The translations under genes and the position numbers were made by a program. Positions 53,206 through 63,800 of a DNA stretch of 64,000 nucleotides are shown here, piece by piece. The notes beneath the pieces were generated by a model, which worked only from the letters and a program-made list of their open reading frames with translations, was not told the DNA's origin and did not search any database. Numbering within the stretch: position 1 is the stretch's first letter; every line of letters begins with the position of its first letter. The DNA comes from Haliea sp. Lineage in GTDB: Bacteria; Pseudomonadota; Gammaproteobacteria; Pseudomonadales; Halieaceae. The DNA lies in the NCBI GenBank assembly GCA_016704305.1, contig JADJAL010000014.1, positions 1-64,000 of the forward strand, given 5' to 3'.

Positions 53206-56200
53206 ATGAAAAAAGTTTTTGCTGCCCTGCTGTTGCTGCCACTCGTGCTGGTCCTGCTCGTGGTCCTTCTATTTGGCATCGCCATACAGCAGGGTATCGC
53301 GACCTCAGCCGACATCGCGTTCCTGATCGAACTGGGCAAGCGTGACGGACCGGGCGCAGTCATCTCCACAATCAAGACCCACTTGTACGGCGTCGACCCC
53401 GACTCGATGGCCGACCCCGCCTATGGCAGGGAGCAGGTCGCAGGACGCGGGCATGCGCCCTGGGTATTGCGCGGCAATCTAGACGGACGCCCGCGCGTGC
53501 TGCAATTCGCGCTCGCGCCCGGCATCTGGGCAGCGTATGACACGCAGCAACAATCGCTCTACCAGGTGTGGGAGGGCGAGGTGTTGTTCGAGGGCGCGGC
53601 CTACGATTACAAGCATGGCCCGCAGCCTGTCAGCCAGGGCGCGTGGTTTTTGCGCGACACTGACGGCGCGCAGTGGTTCCTCGAAGTGGATGGCGAAGAG
53701 CTGCCGGCGACTATCCAATATCTCGGGCATGAATATGGCGAGGGGCGCAAAACAGCCGCCATGCGCTTTGCCATCGAAGCGCGCGGCCACCGCGTGGAAC
53801 TGACAGAGCAGCCAGAGCTGGTACAAACCGCAACGACCCGCGCGCTTGCGCGACGCTTTGCACGCAGCAGCAATGGCTCTTCACAGGATGAAGACCACCA
53901 GGAGAAACTGTTTGGCACCCTGTCCGCCGAGATCGTGCCCGAGATTGAAAATATCGCGGACATCAGGGCCGGATTCCGCACCGGCGATGGCACGCGCTAC
54001 ATAGCCGACGGCACGCTGGAAATCCCGCTGACCGCGACCACGCCTATCCCGCCCCCTACTGCCGATAGCGCACTCGACATGCCTGGCGATGCGAGCGAAC
54101 ACGCCGCGGGTGAGGCGGTGATCGCGGGCAGCGATTGCCTCGGCTGCCATGCCCTGGCGCACAAGGTTTCGGGGCCCGCCTGGGCACACATCGCCGGAAA
54201 ATTCCGCGGCATGACGCAGCACGAGGTGACAGGTGCGCTCACGGAGAGTGTGCTCAAGGGCAGCGTGGGGACCTGGGGACCAATACCGATGCCGCCGCAC
54301 CCGCAACTCTCCGAGAAGCAAGCTGCGGCGGCGGTGGCGTACATCCTCAGCGTCGATGTGCAGGCGGCGAACATCAACGTCCCGCAGGACGAGGCCGGGC
54401 GTCCGTACACGGGGACGCTGGCGTACGACGTACTGCCCAGGCTGGAGTCATTGCACCCTTCATTCAAGCTCGAGAATCTCGCCCCGCCCGGCTTTGAACC
54501 CAAGGTGGGCGGGATGGCCTTTCGTGACGACGGCAAGCTGGTCGTCGCCAGTTGGGACAGCGACGGCGCCGTGTTCCTGCTTGATCTCGACGCACCCGCG
54601 GAGCAGCGCGTCAAACGCATCGCCGAAGGACTGCACGAACCGCTCGGCCTGAGCATTGTGGACGGGCGCATTTTTGTACTGCAGAAGCAGGAGTTGACCG
54701 AGCTGATCGACACCGACGGCGATGACGTCATCGACCGCTATCGCGCTGTCAGCAACGACTGGCCCAGCAGCGCGAATTTCCACTCGTTCGCGTTTGGCCT
54801 GCTGCCCAGGGACGACGACTTCTATTTCTTGCTGTCGATCTGCATCTTGCCAGGCGGCGCCAGCTGCCCGGACCAGTTGCCCACCCAGGGTAAATTGCTG
54901 CGCGCCGATCGCGATGGCAATGTGGAAGTCTATGCGTCCGGCTTCCGCACGCCCAACGGCATTGCGGCCGGGCCGGATGGGGCCATCTACGTCGCGGACA
55001 ACCAGGGCGACTGGCTGCCCTCCAGCAAGGTGGTGCGCGTCGAGCAGGATGGTTTCTACGGCTCGCGCGCCGTGCCCGACGAGGGCGTGATGACGCGCGA
55101 GGAACTGCCGCCCAGCGTGTGGTTGCCGCAGGATGAGGTGGGCAACTCACCTACCCAACCGCTACTCCTCACCGAAGGGCCGTATGCCGGGCAGATGATT
55201 CACGGCGACGTGTACAACGGCGGCGTCAAACGGGTGTACCTGGAAGACGTGGAAGGCCAGCAACAGGGTGCGGTGTTCCACTTCAGCGCCGGCTTCCAGG
55301 GCGCAGTCAACCGCCTGGAGCGCGGCCCGGACGGCGCCATCTATGTAGGCGAACTCGGCAACCCGCCCAACTGGGGTGAGTATGGCAAACCCTGGTACGG
55401 GCTGGAGCGCATGAGTTGGGTCGGCAACAAGGCATTTGAAATGCTTAACGTGCAGGCGCAAGACGACGGGTTTGTGATCGAACTGACGCAGCCACTGGCG
55501 CAGGGGCTGGAACTGTCACCCGCCGACATACTCGCCAAGCAATGGTTCTACCACCCCAACGAACAGTACGGCGGGCCCAAGTATGACGAGACCGTGCTGC
55601 CCGTCGACGCGGTTGAAATCGCACCCGACCGCCGCAGTATTCGCCTGACGATCGCGGGACTGAAAGCCGGTTATGTGGTGTACATGCGCCTCGCGGATCG
55701 TTTGCGCTCCGCTGAAGGCGATGAACTGTGGACGGCGGAGGCCTGGTACACACTGAACCGCATCCCGGGCAGCGCAGCAAGGAAAGTGGCCGCAACCGCT
55801 ACAACCGCAGCTGAATCTGCCGCGGATGACGGTTGGCGCGACCTGTTCGACGGCGAGACGCTGTCCGGCTGGCGCAACTACGGCGGCGATGAAAACGCCG
55901 TGCGCAAGTGGACCGTGCAGGACGGCACGCTGGCGCTGGTGCAGGAAGGCGTCTTCCCGATGTGGGATCTCATCAAAAGCGTCGTGCTCGGCGGCCCCGG
56001 CGGCGACCTCGTCTATTACCGCGAGAAATTCCGCGATTTTGAACTCAGCCTGCAGTGGAAAATTTCGCCCGGCGGCAACAGCGGCATTTTCTACCTGGTG
56101 AAAGACGAAACGGAAAATGTCACCTGGCGCACCGGTATTGAAATGCAGGTGCTGGACAACGACGGCCACGACGACGGCAAGATCCACACCCATCGTGCCG

Positions 56201-56481
56201 GCGATCTCTACGACCTGGTCGCGGCCGATCCGGAAACCGTGCGCCCGCCCGGCGAGTGGAACGACGTGCTGATTCGGGTCAAGGATAACCACATCGAGCA
56301 CTGGCTGAACGGCGTGAAAGTCGTCAGCATCGAGCGCGGCAGCGAGCAGTGGAACGCGTTGGTCGCGGCCAGCAAGTTTTCCGAGATGCCTGGTTACGGC
56401 AAATCCGAGTCGGGGTATATCGCACTGCAGGATCACGGCGACCCGGTGTGGTTTCGCAATATACGGGTGCGTGAACTGTAA
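53206..56481 (+). CDS. Giant membrane-anchored cytochrome c / beta-propeller / DUF1080 fusion protein
   Basis: 1091 residues. An N-terminal helix (ALLLLPLVLVLLVVLLFGIA) anchors or exports it. Residues about 40-290 match no family I recognise. A cytochrome c domain follows with C311-L-G-C314-H315 and a Met ligand in PIPMPPHP. Residues about 450-830 form a glucose/sorbosone-dehydrogenase-like propeller (GFRTPNGIAAGPDGAIYVAD, GFQGAVNRLERGPDGAIYVG). The C-terminus from about 875 is DUF1080 / 3-keto-glycoside hydrolase-like (WRDLFDGETLSGWRNYGG, GNSGIFYLV). A periplasmic oxidation-plus-cleavage role is an inference. Followed 97 bases later by a zinc alcohol dehydrogenase. Confidence 0.85.
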   Translation: MKKVFAALLLLPLVLVLLVVLLFGIAIQQGIATSADIAFLIELGKRDGPGAVISTIKTHLYGVDPDSMADPAYGREQVAGRGHAPWVLRGNLDGRPRVLQFALAPGIWAAYDTQQQSLYQVWEGEVLFEGAAYDYKHGPQPVSQGAWFLRDTDGAQWFLEVDGEELPATIQYLGHEYGEGRKTAAMRFAIEARGHRVELTEQPELVQTATTRALARRFARSSNGSSQDEDHQEKLFGTLSAEIVPEIENIADIRAGFRTGDGTRYIADGTLEIPLTATTPIPPPTADSALDMPGDASEHAAGEAVIAGSDCLGCHALAHKVSGPAWAHIAGKFRGMTQHEVTGALTESVLKGSVGTWGPIPMPPHPQLSEKQAAAAVAYILSVDVQAANINVPQDEAGRPYTGTLAYDVLPRLESLHPSFKLENLAPPGFEPKVGGMAFRDDGKLVVASWDSDGAVFLLDLDAPAEQRVKRIAEGLHEPLGLSIVDGRIFVLQKQELTELIDTDGDDVIDRYRAVSNDWPSSANFHSFAFGLLPRDDDFYFLLSICILPGGASCPDQLPTQGKLLRADRDGNVEVYASGFRTPNGIAAGPDGAIYVADNQGDWLPSSKVVRVEQDGFYGSRAVPDEGVMTREELPPSVWLPQDEVGNSPTQPLLLTEGPYAGQMIHGDVYNGGVKRVYLEDVEGQQQGAVFHFSAGFQGAVNRLERGPDGAIYVGELGNPPNWGEYGKPWYGLERMSWVGNKAFEMLNVQAQDDGFVIELTQPLAQGLELSPADILAKQWFYHPNEQYGGPKYDETVLPVDAVEIAPDRRSIRLTIAGLKAGYVVYMRLADRLRSAEGDELWTAEAWYTLNRIPGSAARKVAATATTAAESAADDGWRDLFDGETLSGWRNYGGDENAVRKWTVQDGTLALVQEGVFPMWDLIKSVVLGGPGGDLVYYREKFRDFELSLQWKISPGGNSGIFYLVKDETENVTWRTGIEMQVLDNDGHDDGKIHTHRAGDLYDLVAADPETVRPPGEWNDVLIRVKDNHIEHWLNGVKVVSIERGSEQWNALVAASKFSEMPGYGKSESGYIALQDHGDPVWFRNIRVREL

Positions 56482-56578
56482 GCGCGCAAGCGCGCTGACA
56501 CGATGCTGCATGGCACTTTCGCCGTGTCGGTGCGTGGCTTAGACTGAGGCCATAATAAATCGCAGCGAGCACCTCGCC

Positions 56579-57808
56579 ATGCAAGCCCTGGTCACCACCA
56601 ATAATCCGCTGCGCCTGGTCAGCACCAAATTGCTGTCGTATCTCTCCCCCAAAGCGTTTGTCGGCTGGCAATCGCCGATGCAACTGCAAGACATTGCCGA
56701 CCCGAGTTTGCCGGCCCCGGACTGGCTGATCGCCAAAACGCGCTTGTGCGGTTTGTGCGGCAGCGACTACAAGCAAGTGTTCATGAATGGGCGTGTCGAC
56801 AACCCGATGACCTCGATGATTTCCTGGCCGCAGGTGCTGGGTCATGAAGTCGTCGGCGAAATCACCCACGTCGGCGCGCAGGTGAGCAAACGGCGCGTGG
56901 GCGAGCGGGTACTGCTGAATCCGTGGTTGTCGTGCGTCACGCGCGGGCTGCCGCCGTGTGAATTCTGCCGACAGGGCAAACTGGCGCAATGCATGAATTT
57001 TGGCGCCGGCCATATCGCGCGCGGCATTCATCACGGCAACAGCGCGTCGGCCACCGGCGGTTTTGCGCAACGGGTGCCCGGCCACGAATCACAGTGGTTC
57101 CCGATACCGGATGACGTCAGCGACGAGCAGGCCGTGCTGGGCGACCCATTCTCCGTGTCATTTCACGCGATTCTCAAAGCGCCTCCGCCCGAGCGTGGCA
57201 CTGTGCTGGTGTACGGGTGCGGCACGCTGGGCCTGCTGGCCATCGCCATCCTGCGAGCCATCTACCCGACAGTAAAGATTCTCGCGGTAGCCCGCTTCGA
57301 GCACCAGGCCAACCTCGCCCGGCAACTGGGTGCGCACCTGGTATTGCCGCACCATCCGACCAAACAACTGGTGCACCGCATCGCCGCCGAAATCGGTTCC
57401 ACGCTGAACGAGCCCTGGGTCGGCCTGCCGATGCTCAACAGCGGCGTGGATGTCGTCTACGACACGGTGTCGTCGGCGGAAACCCTGGGCGTGGGCCTGC
57501 GGGTGACGCGCTCGTTCGGCTCGATGCTGGTCATCGGCGTGGAGCCGGCGAAAACGTTCGAGTGGACGCCGCTCTACTTCAAGGAGATCAATATCATCGG
57601 TTCCAACGGCTTTGGCGTCGAGGAATTCGAGGGCCAGCGCAAACACGCGATGGAATGGTATTTTGATTTCATCCAGCAGCGCGGCCTGGATGTCACCCCG
57701 ATCATCACCCACCACTTCGCGATGCGCGATTACCGCAGTGCATTCATGGCCTGCTACAACCAGGGTAAAAGCGGTGCTGTGAAGGTGTTATTCAACAACT
57801 TCAACTGA
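56579..57808 (+). CDS. Zinc-dependent alcohol dehydrogenase (MDR family)
   Basis: 409 residues. CGLCGSDYKQVF and GHEVVGEITHVGAQV supply catalytic zinc ligands; CVTRGLPPCEFCRQGKLAQC has four Cys for a structural zinc; VYGCGTLGLLAIAILRA is the nucleotide-binding motif. It oxidises alcohols or polyols with NAD(P). It follows the cytochrome fusion gene on the same strand, and both may handle one sugar- or alcohol-like substrate. Slightly longer than typical family members owing to a loop at about 25-40. Intact. Confidence 0.85.
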   Translation: MQALVTTNNPLRLVSTKLLSYLSPKAFVGWQSPMQLQDIADPSLPAPDWLIAKTRLCGLCGSDYKQVFMNGRVDNPMTSMISWPQVLGHEVVGEITHVGAQVSKRRVGERVLLNPWLSCVTRGLPPCEFCRQGKLAQCMNFGAGHIARGIHHGNSASATGGFAQRVPGHESQWFPIPDDVSDEQAVLGDPFSVSFHAILKAPPPERGTVLVYGCGTLGLLAIAILRAIYPTVKILAVARFEHQANLARQLGAHLVLPHHPTKQLVHRIAAEIGSTLNEPWVGLPMLNSGVDVVYDTVSSAETLGVGLRVTRSFGSMLVIGVEPAKTFEWTPLYFKEINIIGSNGFGVEEFEGQRKHAMEWYFDFIQQRGLDVTPIITHHFAMRDYRSAFMACYNQGKSGAVKVLFNNFN

Positions 57809-58130
57809 GGGCGGGTACCGAGCTTCACCAGGTCCGGTTATCGCCTGTGGGGGGCTCCGGTGGAGGACCGGCTTGCTCCGGGGGATTACTTCCACAGGGC
57901 GATGCTTGTCAACTTCGCGGGCCGCGATAAGTCGAGAAAACAGCCCGATCACGGCGAGATACTCGCGCAAATGCGATCCAGATCACACGGGTTCGCCTGC
58001 TACTATGTCTACCCGAAGGCCTATACTATACTGCGAAAAGTACGCGCCCGAGGACAACGAACGTGAAGACAACACGGGGATTTTGCTTTTTTGTCATACG
58101 GGCGCGTAAAAAAACGGAAAAGCTCCGCAT
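57809..58130. other. Region upstream of the minor pilin operon
   Basis: 322 bases without a convincing gene. The right half turns AT-richer (CCTATACTATACTGCGAAAAG at about 58018 is broken here into CCTATACTATACTGCG), which could hold the pilin promoter, but no clear -35 is seen. GGAAAAGC stands before the ATG at 58131. Confidence 0.4.
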
Positions 58131-58732
58131 GTGGGCTTTGGGGCAGAACAAATGGCAGTGCGCAGAAGGCATGCAACAGGCTACACCTTGATTGAGTTGA
58201 TGGCGGTACTTGCGATTGCCAGCGCGCTGTTAGTCATCGCCATCCCGATGTTCCGCACACAGGTGCAAAACAGCCGCATGTCCGCCGCCGCCACAGACTT
58301 GCTCAGCACGTTCATGTCTGCCAAATCGGAGGCAGTCGGGCGCAACTATCCGGTGACAGTGTGCATAAGCAACGAAGCAGGCCGCAGACGACTGCTGCCG
58401 ACATCTGAAGGTCGGTGACGACGGAAATCGGATGGGCTGGCTGGCTTACTTTGTTGACGTGAACGACAATGGTGCGCGCGACGACGATGAAGATATCCTG
58501 CAGATACACCCACCGCTATCCGCAGGCACGACCGCCCGTGCAACCGGCAGCCTGGCAAACAGCATCACCTATCGACCCAATGGCCTCACCAACCTGAGCG
58601 GGACGGAGTCGCTGGTTATCTGCGATGCGCGCGACTTTAGCCTGTCCTCGCATTCTCACCGTCTCCATCCTGGGCAAGGTGAGTATTTTGAAAGCGGAGG
58701 AAACCGAGGTCGGCACTTGCCCGCGACCGTGA
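58131..58732 (+). CDS. fimT: FimT/GspH-type minor pseudopilin, frameshifted
   Basis: About 200 residues. ATGYTLIELMAVLAIASALL is a type IV prepilin signal: cleavage after Gly, Glu at +5 and a hydrophobic helix. The body has YPVTVCISNEAG, LAYFVDVNDNGARDDDEDIL and SGTESLVICDARDF as in FimT/FimU proteins. The frame shifts at about 58395-58430 and again near 58645; the corrected reading ends ILTVSILGKVSILKAEETEV and stops at 58730-58732. An internal ATG at 58152 is an alternative start. First gene of the minor pilin operon. Confidence 0.8.
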
Positions 58733-59319
58733 GCACCGGTCTCGCAAATCCTCCTCACACCCATGCGACCGTGCGCGGCTTTACCCTGCTGGAAGTGATG
58801 ATTTCCCTGGTGGTGCTGGCGATTGGCGTGATGGGCGTGATCGGCCTGCAAACCGCGACCTACCAGCAGTTACAAACATCGCAGAATTTTTCCAAGGCGG
58901 CGATGCTGGCCGGCGACATGGCGGATCGTATGCTGGCGAATCAGGAGAATGTGCCCTCGACTGCCTACTTGCATCCATATGACGCCACAATTGCAACACC
59001 CGATCCCGATTGCACCACTGCAGCCTGCACCCCGGCCCAGCTCGCAGCCTACGACGTCTGGTATTGGCAGACAGAGCTAAAGGGGCTGGAAGCTGATAAT
59101 TCGAAGACACCCGGCTCCCTGCCTGATGCCAGCGGCGAGGTGCTTCAAACCGCGACGGGGGATTACATCATCGTGGTGCGCTGGGACGATGACCTGAGCG
59201 GCTCCACCGGCACCGACTGCGAAGCGCTGGACCCGGATGACGATCAGGACGCGGACGACCTGGAATGCTATGTGCTCAACCTCGGCTGCCTCGATTCTCT
59301 GGGGGTAGTCTGCCCATGA
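58729..59319 (+). CDS. pilV: Minor pilin PilV
   Basis: 196 residues from a GTG at 58729 that overlaps the FimT stop (GTGA). RGFTLLEVMISLVVLAIGVM is the prepilin cleavage site and helix; LQTATYQQLQTSQNFSKAAM with LAGDMADRMLANQ follows, typical of PilV. The acidic C-terminus (CEALDPDDDQDADDLECYVL) has paired Cys. As sequenced, the upstream frame is joined to the FimT tail by an indel, which is not real. Part of the priming complex at the pilus tip. Confidence 0.85.
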   Translation: MSTGLANPPHTHATVRGFTLLEVMISLVVLAIGVMGVIGLQTATYQQLQTSQNFSKAAMLAGDMADRMLANQENVPSTAYLHPYDATIATPDPDCTTAACTPAQLAAYDVWYWQTELKGLEADNSKTPGSLPDASGEVLQTATGDYIIVVRWDDDLSGSTGTDCEALDPDDDQDADDLECYVLNLGCLDSLGVVCP

Positions 59320-60294
59320 CCGCCAACACCGCAAGAATGCACCGCCCCATCGCCCTGCGCCAAAACGGCCTTACCATGATGGAACTGCTGGTGACCGTCG
59401 CCATACTCAGCCTGCTGATTGCCGGCCTGTCGCAACTGGTGGTAACCAACTCACAGAATGCGAGCGCCACCGGGGCGCTGGCGAGAATTGCCGACACGGG
59501 GCGCACGGCAATGCAGATTCTCGCTGCCGATACCCGCCGGGCGGGGTACCCGGGTGGCTACGACGAAAGACTGCGCTGGGGTCTGACGCTACCGAATCAG
59601 GCGGGTCTCGGCGCAACGACAATGAACCCGCCTGTGTTGCAGAGACCACCGACTGGGCGCGCAGGCTGGATCAGCCTATTTTTGGGCTTAACGACTCGGC
59701 GCGGGCTACGCCTGTATTGCGATGCTGACGCCGAAGGACAATACGTGCGTGGTGATGTGCTCACTTTGCGGTACGCCCCCACCCCGCCCATTGATGTTGC
59801 GAATAAGGTCGCAAACAAACCCTATCTTCGCGTGACGGTGGGTGAGCGCAGGCTGTTTTTCGGTAGCGATGCCAACGACGCTGACAACGTACCAGAGCGC
59901 CCCCCCTGGCGCGACTATAACCTGGCCGCGCATACGTATTTTGTTGGCGCTACCGGCCGCACCTGCCAGGGTAGCGAGATTCCAGCCCTGTTTCGCATGT
60001 CCATCGGTGCTGACGGACTGCCCGTTTCCCAGGAACTGCTCGCGGGGGTAGAGAACCTGCAACTCCGCTACCTCGTGGGGAACCGCTACTACGACGCCGA
60101 TGAAGGGCCGCTAACGGGCACCGCATTGGCCGCCAGTTGACGCAGTGGAAATCAGCGTACTGGTGAGGGCGGAGTGCCCGGAAGCAGGTTTCGACATCAA
60201 TCGAACGTTTGAGCTTGGCGATGTCTCATATGCACCGGCAGAAAGGGACTTCAGGCGCCAGGTCTTTACCACTACCACGCAATTGAGAAATTGA
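59316..60294 (+). CDS. pilW: Minor pilin PilW, frameshift near the end
   Basis: About 326 residues. QNGLTMMELLVTVAILSLLI is the prepilin site; ARIADTGRTAMQILAADTRR and GYPGGYDERLRW follow as in PilW. The frame breaks at about 60125, after DEGPLTGTALAAS; the corrected reading continues VEISVLVRAECPEAGFDINR to FTTTTQLRN with TGA at 60292-60294. The start overlaps the PilV stop (ATGA). With PilV, PilX and PilY1 it forms the tip/priming subcomplex for pilus assembly. Confidence 0.85.
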
Positions 60295-60299
60295 GGCGT

Positions 60300-60840
60300 A
60301 TGCTGATCTATCAACGTGAAACAGCCGGACCCAGCATGACCGAGCGCGGCGCGGCGCTGGTCGTCAGCCTTATCCTGTTGCTGATCATGACCGTTATTGG
60401 CGTCGCCGCGATGAACGGTGCGCGACTGGAAGTGAGTATGGCCGGCATGATGCAACGCGAGGGAGGTCGCCTTGCGCAGCGCGGAGCGGACACTCGTCGG
60501 AGGGCGAAGGGATACATCGAAAATTAGATCGATAACGAACCCGACTATACCGTGGGAGGCAATTACTCCGGAGGAAGCGGAGCTGGATGTTTCTAAAACC
60601 GACTGGACCGACATCGCCCGACTGACAAAGGCTGATTTTGGCGAACTGGGTGAGCAGGATGCATTCGTGGTGCAGTACTTGGACTCCGTGCCCGTGGGCG
60701 GCAGTTCCGTAGTTGATGTCCCTGCTGACCAGACGTTACCCGGCGATCAAGTGAATGTCTATCGGATTACCACCCGGAGCGAAACCGAGGGCAAGGCGGT
60801 TCGCATTGTTGAATCCACTTATACCACTGGTCTCAAGTAG
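60300..60840 (+). CDS. pilX: Minor pilin PilX, one frameshift
   Basis: About 179 residues. TERGAALVVSLILLLIMTVI is the PilX-type N-terminus (Glu at +5 after the cleavage site), then GVAAMNGARLEVSMAGMM. The frame breaks at 60461-60463, where three Gs stand for two; the corrected text reads QREEVALRSAERTLVGG and runs to ESTYTTGLK at 60840. Start at 60300, six bases after PilW. A second small disturbance near GGRRDTSKIRSI is possible because that part looks unlike other PilX proteins. Confidence 0.8.
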
Positions 60841-60883
60841 TACAACCTTATGGCGCCATAGGTGGCGCCAGGAGAGCATAGCG

Positions 60884-63800
60884 ATGACTTCCTCAACAGC
60901 CGTAAAAATCGGATGCCTGGCCGCCCTGTCCCTGACAGTTTCCCTGCCTGGCTTGAGTGCGCCGCGCTTTACAGCGGCAGAACAACCACTGGGTTCGATA
61001 GCGCCCATCGTGTTCTCCAACGCCGATCTGGTCGGCGGCACCACCAAAGGCTACCGGCCCTGGTTTGAAAACGGGAGCTGGCAGGGCGATCTCGTGGAAT
61101 ATACAGTCACCGCCTCGGGCGGCCCTGAGCACCAGTGTCAGCTTTGCCCAATCCTCCCCGACCAACACCGGGTCCAACTGGTCGGCGCTGGTCAATTTCG
61201 CCGCCAGGGAAGAGGCCGATGCGGACTACTGGGATACCGGCCGCAAAATCATTACCTTTAATAGCAGCACGAACGCCCAGGTTCCGTTTCGCTTCACCGA
61301 TGCAGGCATTGGTGCTGCCAACAAGGCGTTGCTCGATTCTACCGCTGAGGATGGCGCCTCCAACATACTGGATTTTGTGCGCGGCGATCGCGGCAACGAG
61401 TACCCCGAAGGCGCGCAACTGCGTCACCGCACCTCCATACTGGGTGACATTATTCACTCGAGGCCCATGTATGTGGGCCCGCCTAACGATATCCGGCCGG
61501 AAAGCGGTTACGCCAAATTTGCGAAAGATAACGCAGGCCGTGCTCGCAGGGTGTACGTCGGTGCCAATGACGGCATGTTGCACGTATTCGACGCTGCCAA
61601 TGGCAACGAGGTTTACGCCTATGTGCCATCCATGCTGATGGACAAGCTGCGCGTGCTGACGGCCCGCCCCTACCCGCACGCCTATTACGTAGACGGCGAA
61701 ATGAGCGTGCGCGACGTGCAAATTGACGACAAGTGGCGCACCGTGCTGGCCGGCTCGCTGGGCGCGGGTGGCAGGGGATTTTTTGTCCTGGACATCACCG
61801 ATCCGAATTTAACCAGCGAGACTGCCAATAGCGGTGATGACAAAAAGGTCTTGTTTGAGTACAGCGGGCTTGGCGAGGACCTGGTCAGCGAGTCAGACGA
61901 CGATCCGGACCTGGGCGACTCCTTCAGTCGGCCAGCCATCGCGAAGCTCAATGACGGCGACTGGTACGTCATTACCGGGAATGGCTACAACAGCGAAAAC
62001 GGCGTGGCCATGCTGTACCTCGTCAACCTCGATACCCTCGAGCTTACTACAATCTCAACAGGCTCAGGCACAAAACCAAGCCCCAATGGCTTGTCATCAC
62101 CCAGCCTGCTGGATACCAATCGCGACGGCAAGGCCGATTACGCCTATGCCGGGGATATCGACGGCAACCTGTGGAAATTTGACCTGAAAAGTTCCAGTGC
62201 CAATGCCTGGAAAGTAGCCTATGACGGCGCCCCCCTGCACCCCAAGACGGGCAAGCAGGCGATTACCCAGGCACCCCAGATTGCCCTCCACCCGCGATAC
62301 GGCTACATGATCTACTTTGCCACTGGCCGGTTGTATACCACCGGCGACCTGACTGACACTTCCATCCAGTCCCTTTACGGCATCTGGGACTCGGGCAAAA
62401 CACCACCTGCCAATCAGTCCCTCCTTAAGCAAACCTGGGACGGGCCCAAAACCTACGACTATCGGGACAAGGATAACAATGCCGCCAATCAAACCATTGC
62501 AATCTACAATCCTGACGCCGGCAACGCCAACTGGGATACCCACCACGGCTGGAAAGTCGATTTTCCCGCAGGCGGATACCGCGTGCTGCAACCGGTGCAG
62601 GTGCGGGCGAACCGCGTGAAGGCCACCGTCTACAAGCCCACCGTCGGCCAGCAGGGGGAAAACTGGCTGGTGGAGGCCGTGCTCACCGATGGCGGCCCAA
62701 ACCCGCCGGCCGCACCCATCTACGACCTCAATGTAGACCGGCAGTTGAAAGAGGATGACCTGTACACCATGGAAGGCGATGCTGATGCTAAGGTGCCTAT
62801 GATGTGGCGACAGGTCGATGGCATCATGTCGCAGGTCACCATTGGGGCTATCGCCAGCGGCATCGACACGCTGTTTATCAATTACCTGCAACCGTCAGTT
62901 CCCAGTGAGCCCTGTACAGAAAACTGCCCGGCTGGCTTTTTTAACGGGCACATCGATGTACAGACCTACCTGAGTGCGGGGGAAAATGCCACGCCACGAG
63001 GCAGCAGGTACACCGGACACGCTCACGTCTACGACAAGTTAATGTCCCGGGTGTATGTCGATTTTTTCGACATCACCACTGCGAATCCCACCAACGCGAA
63101 CTTGCAAAACCACGTCGAAATTGATTCCACGGGCGCCCCCTTCCTGCCCGCCAGCGGTATTGGCGACGATGAGGAATTCATCGTCCTGGTCGCCAATGCG
63201 GATTTCTCGCCGGGCGGTACCCTGCACATCGGCAACAGGGAATGGAACGTGCTCGACTATCAAATCCGCATTCACAAGGCCCTGAAAGAGTGGGATCCAG
63301 GCCTATCCAGCTACCCCGTAGACGACGGCGAACGCCTGGTATTCACCTGGGGCGAGATCAAGGAGGCGGGTGGCACGATTAAGCTATCGTTCAATGATCG
63401 GGCTATTCTGGACGGCGGCCTGCATCCCACACAATCCCAATGCGTGATAACGAATGCCACTGGCGGAATTCTGGACAACGTAGCACTTCCGATAACGTAT
63501 AACCCTGCTACTAAAATAGGACGCTGGCGCAATGGTGCGCTGACTATCCAGTTAGTCCGTAAGAGTTATTTCACCGGTCCCGGTCCCGCGCTTGCCATGG
63601 TGGATATCCAGAAGCCCCTGGATCTGGCACCCTATGTCATCACCGATAAAGGCGCTGTCCTGACAACCTCGATCGATGACAACAATGACGGCGATACTGA
63701 GGACGATTACGAGCAAATCGGCGGACTCCTCGCGCAAAATGACGCAGAGCACCTGTGGGAATCCACCGTGTTCTGGCACTTCGGCGACCTCTCCAAATTC

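Noticed and set aside
52991..53242. Minus-strand open frame of 83 codons in the gap before the cytochrome fusion gene
   Set aside because: It overlaps the signal helix of the real gene and its ribosome binding site, and has no recognisable content.
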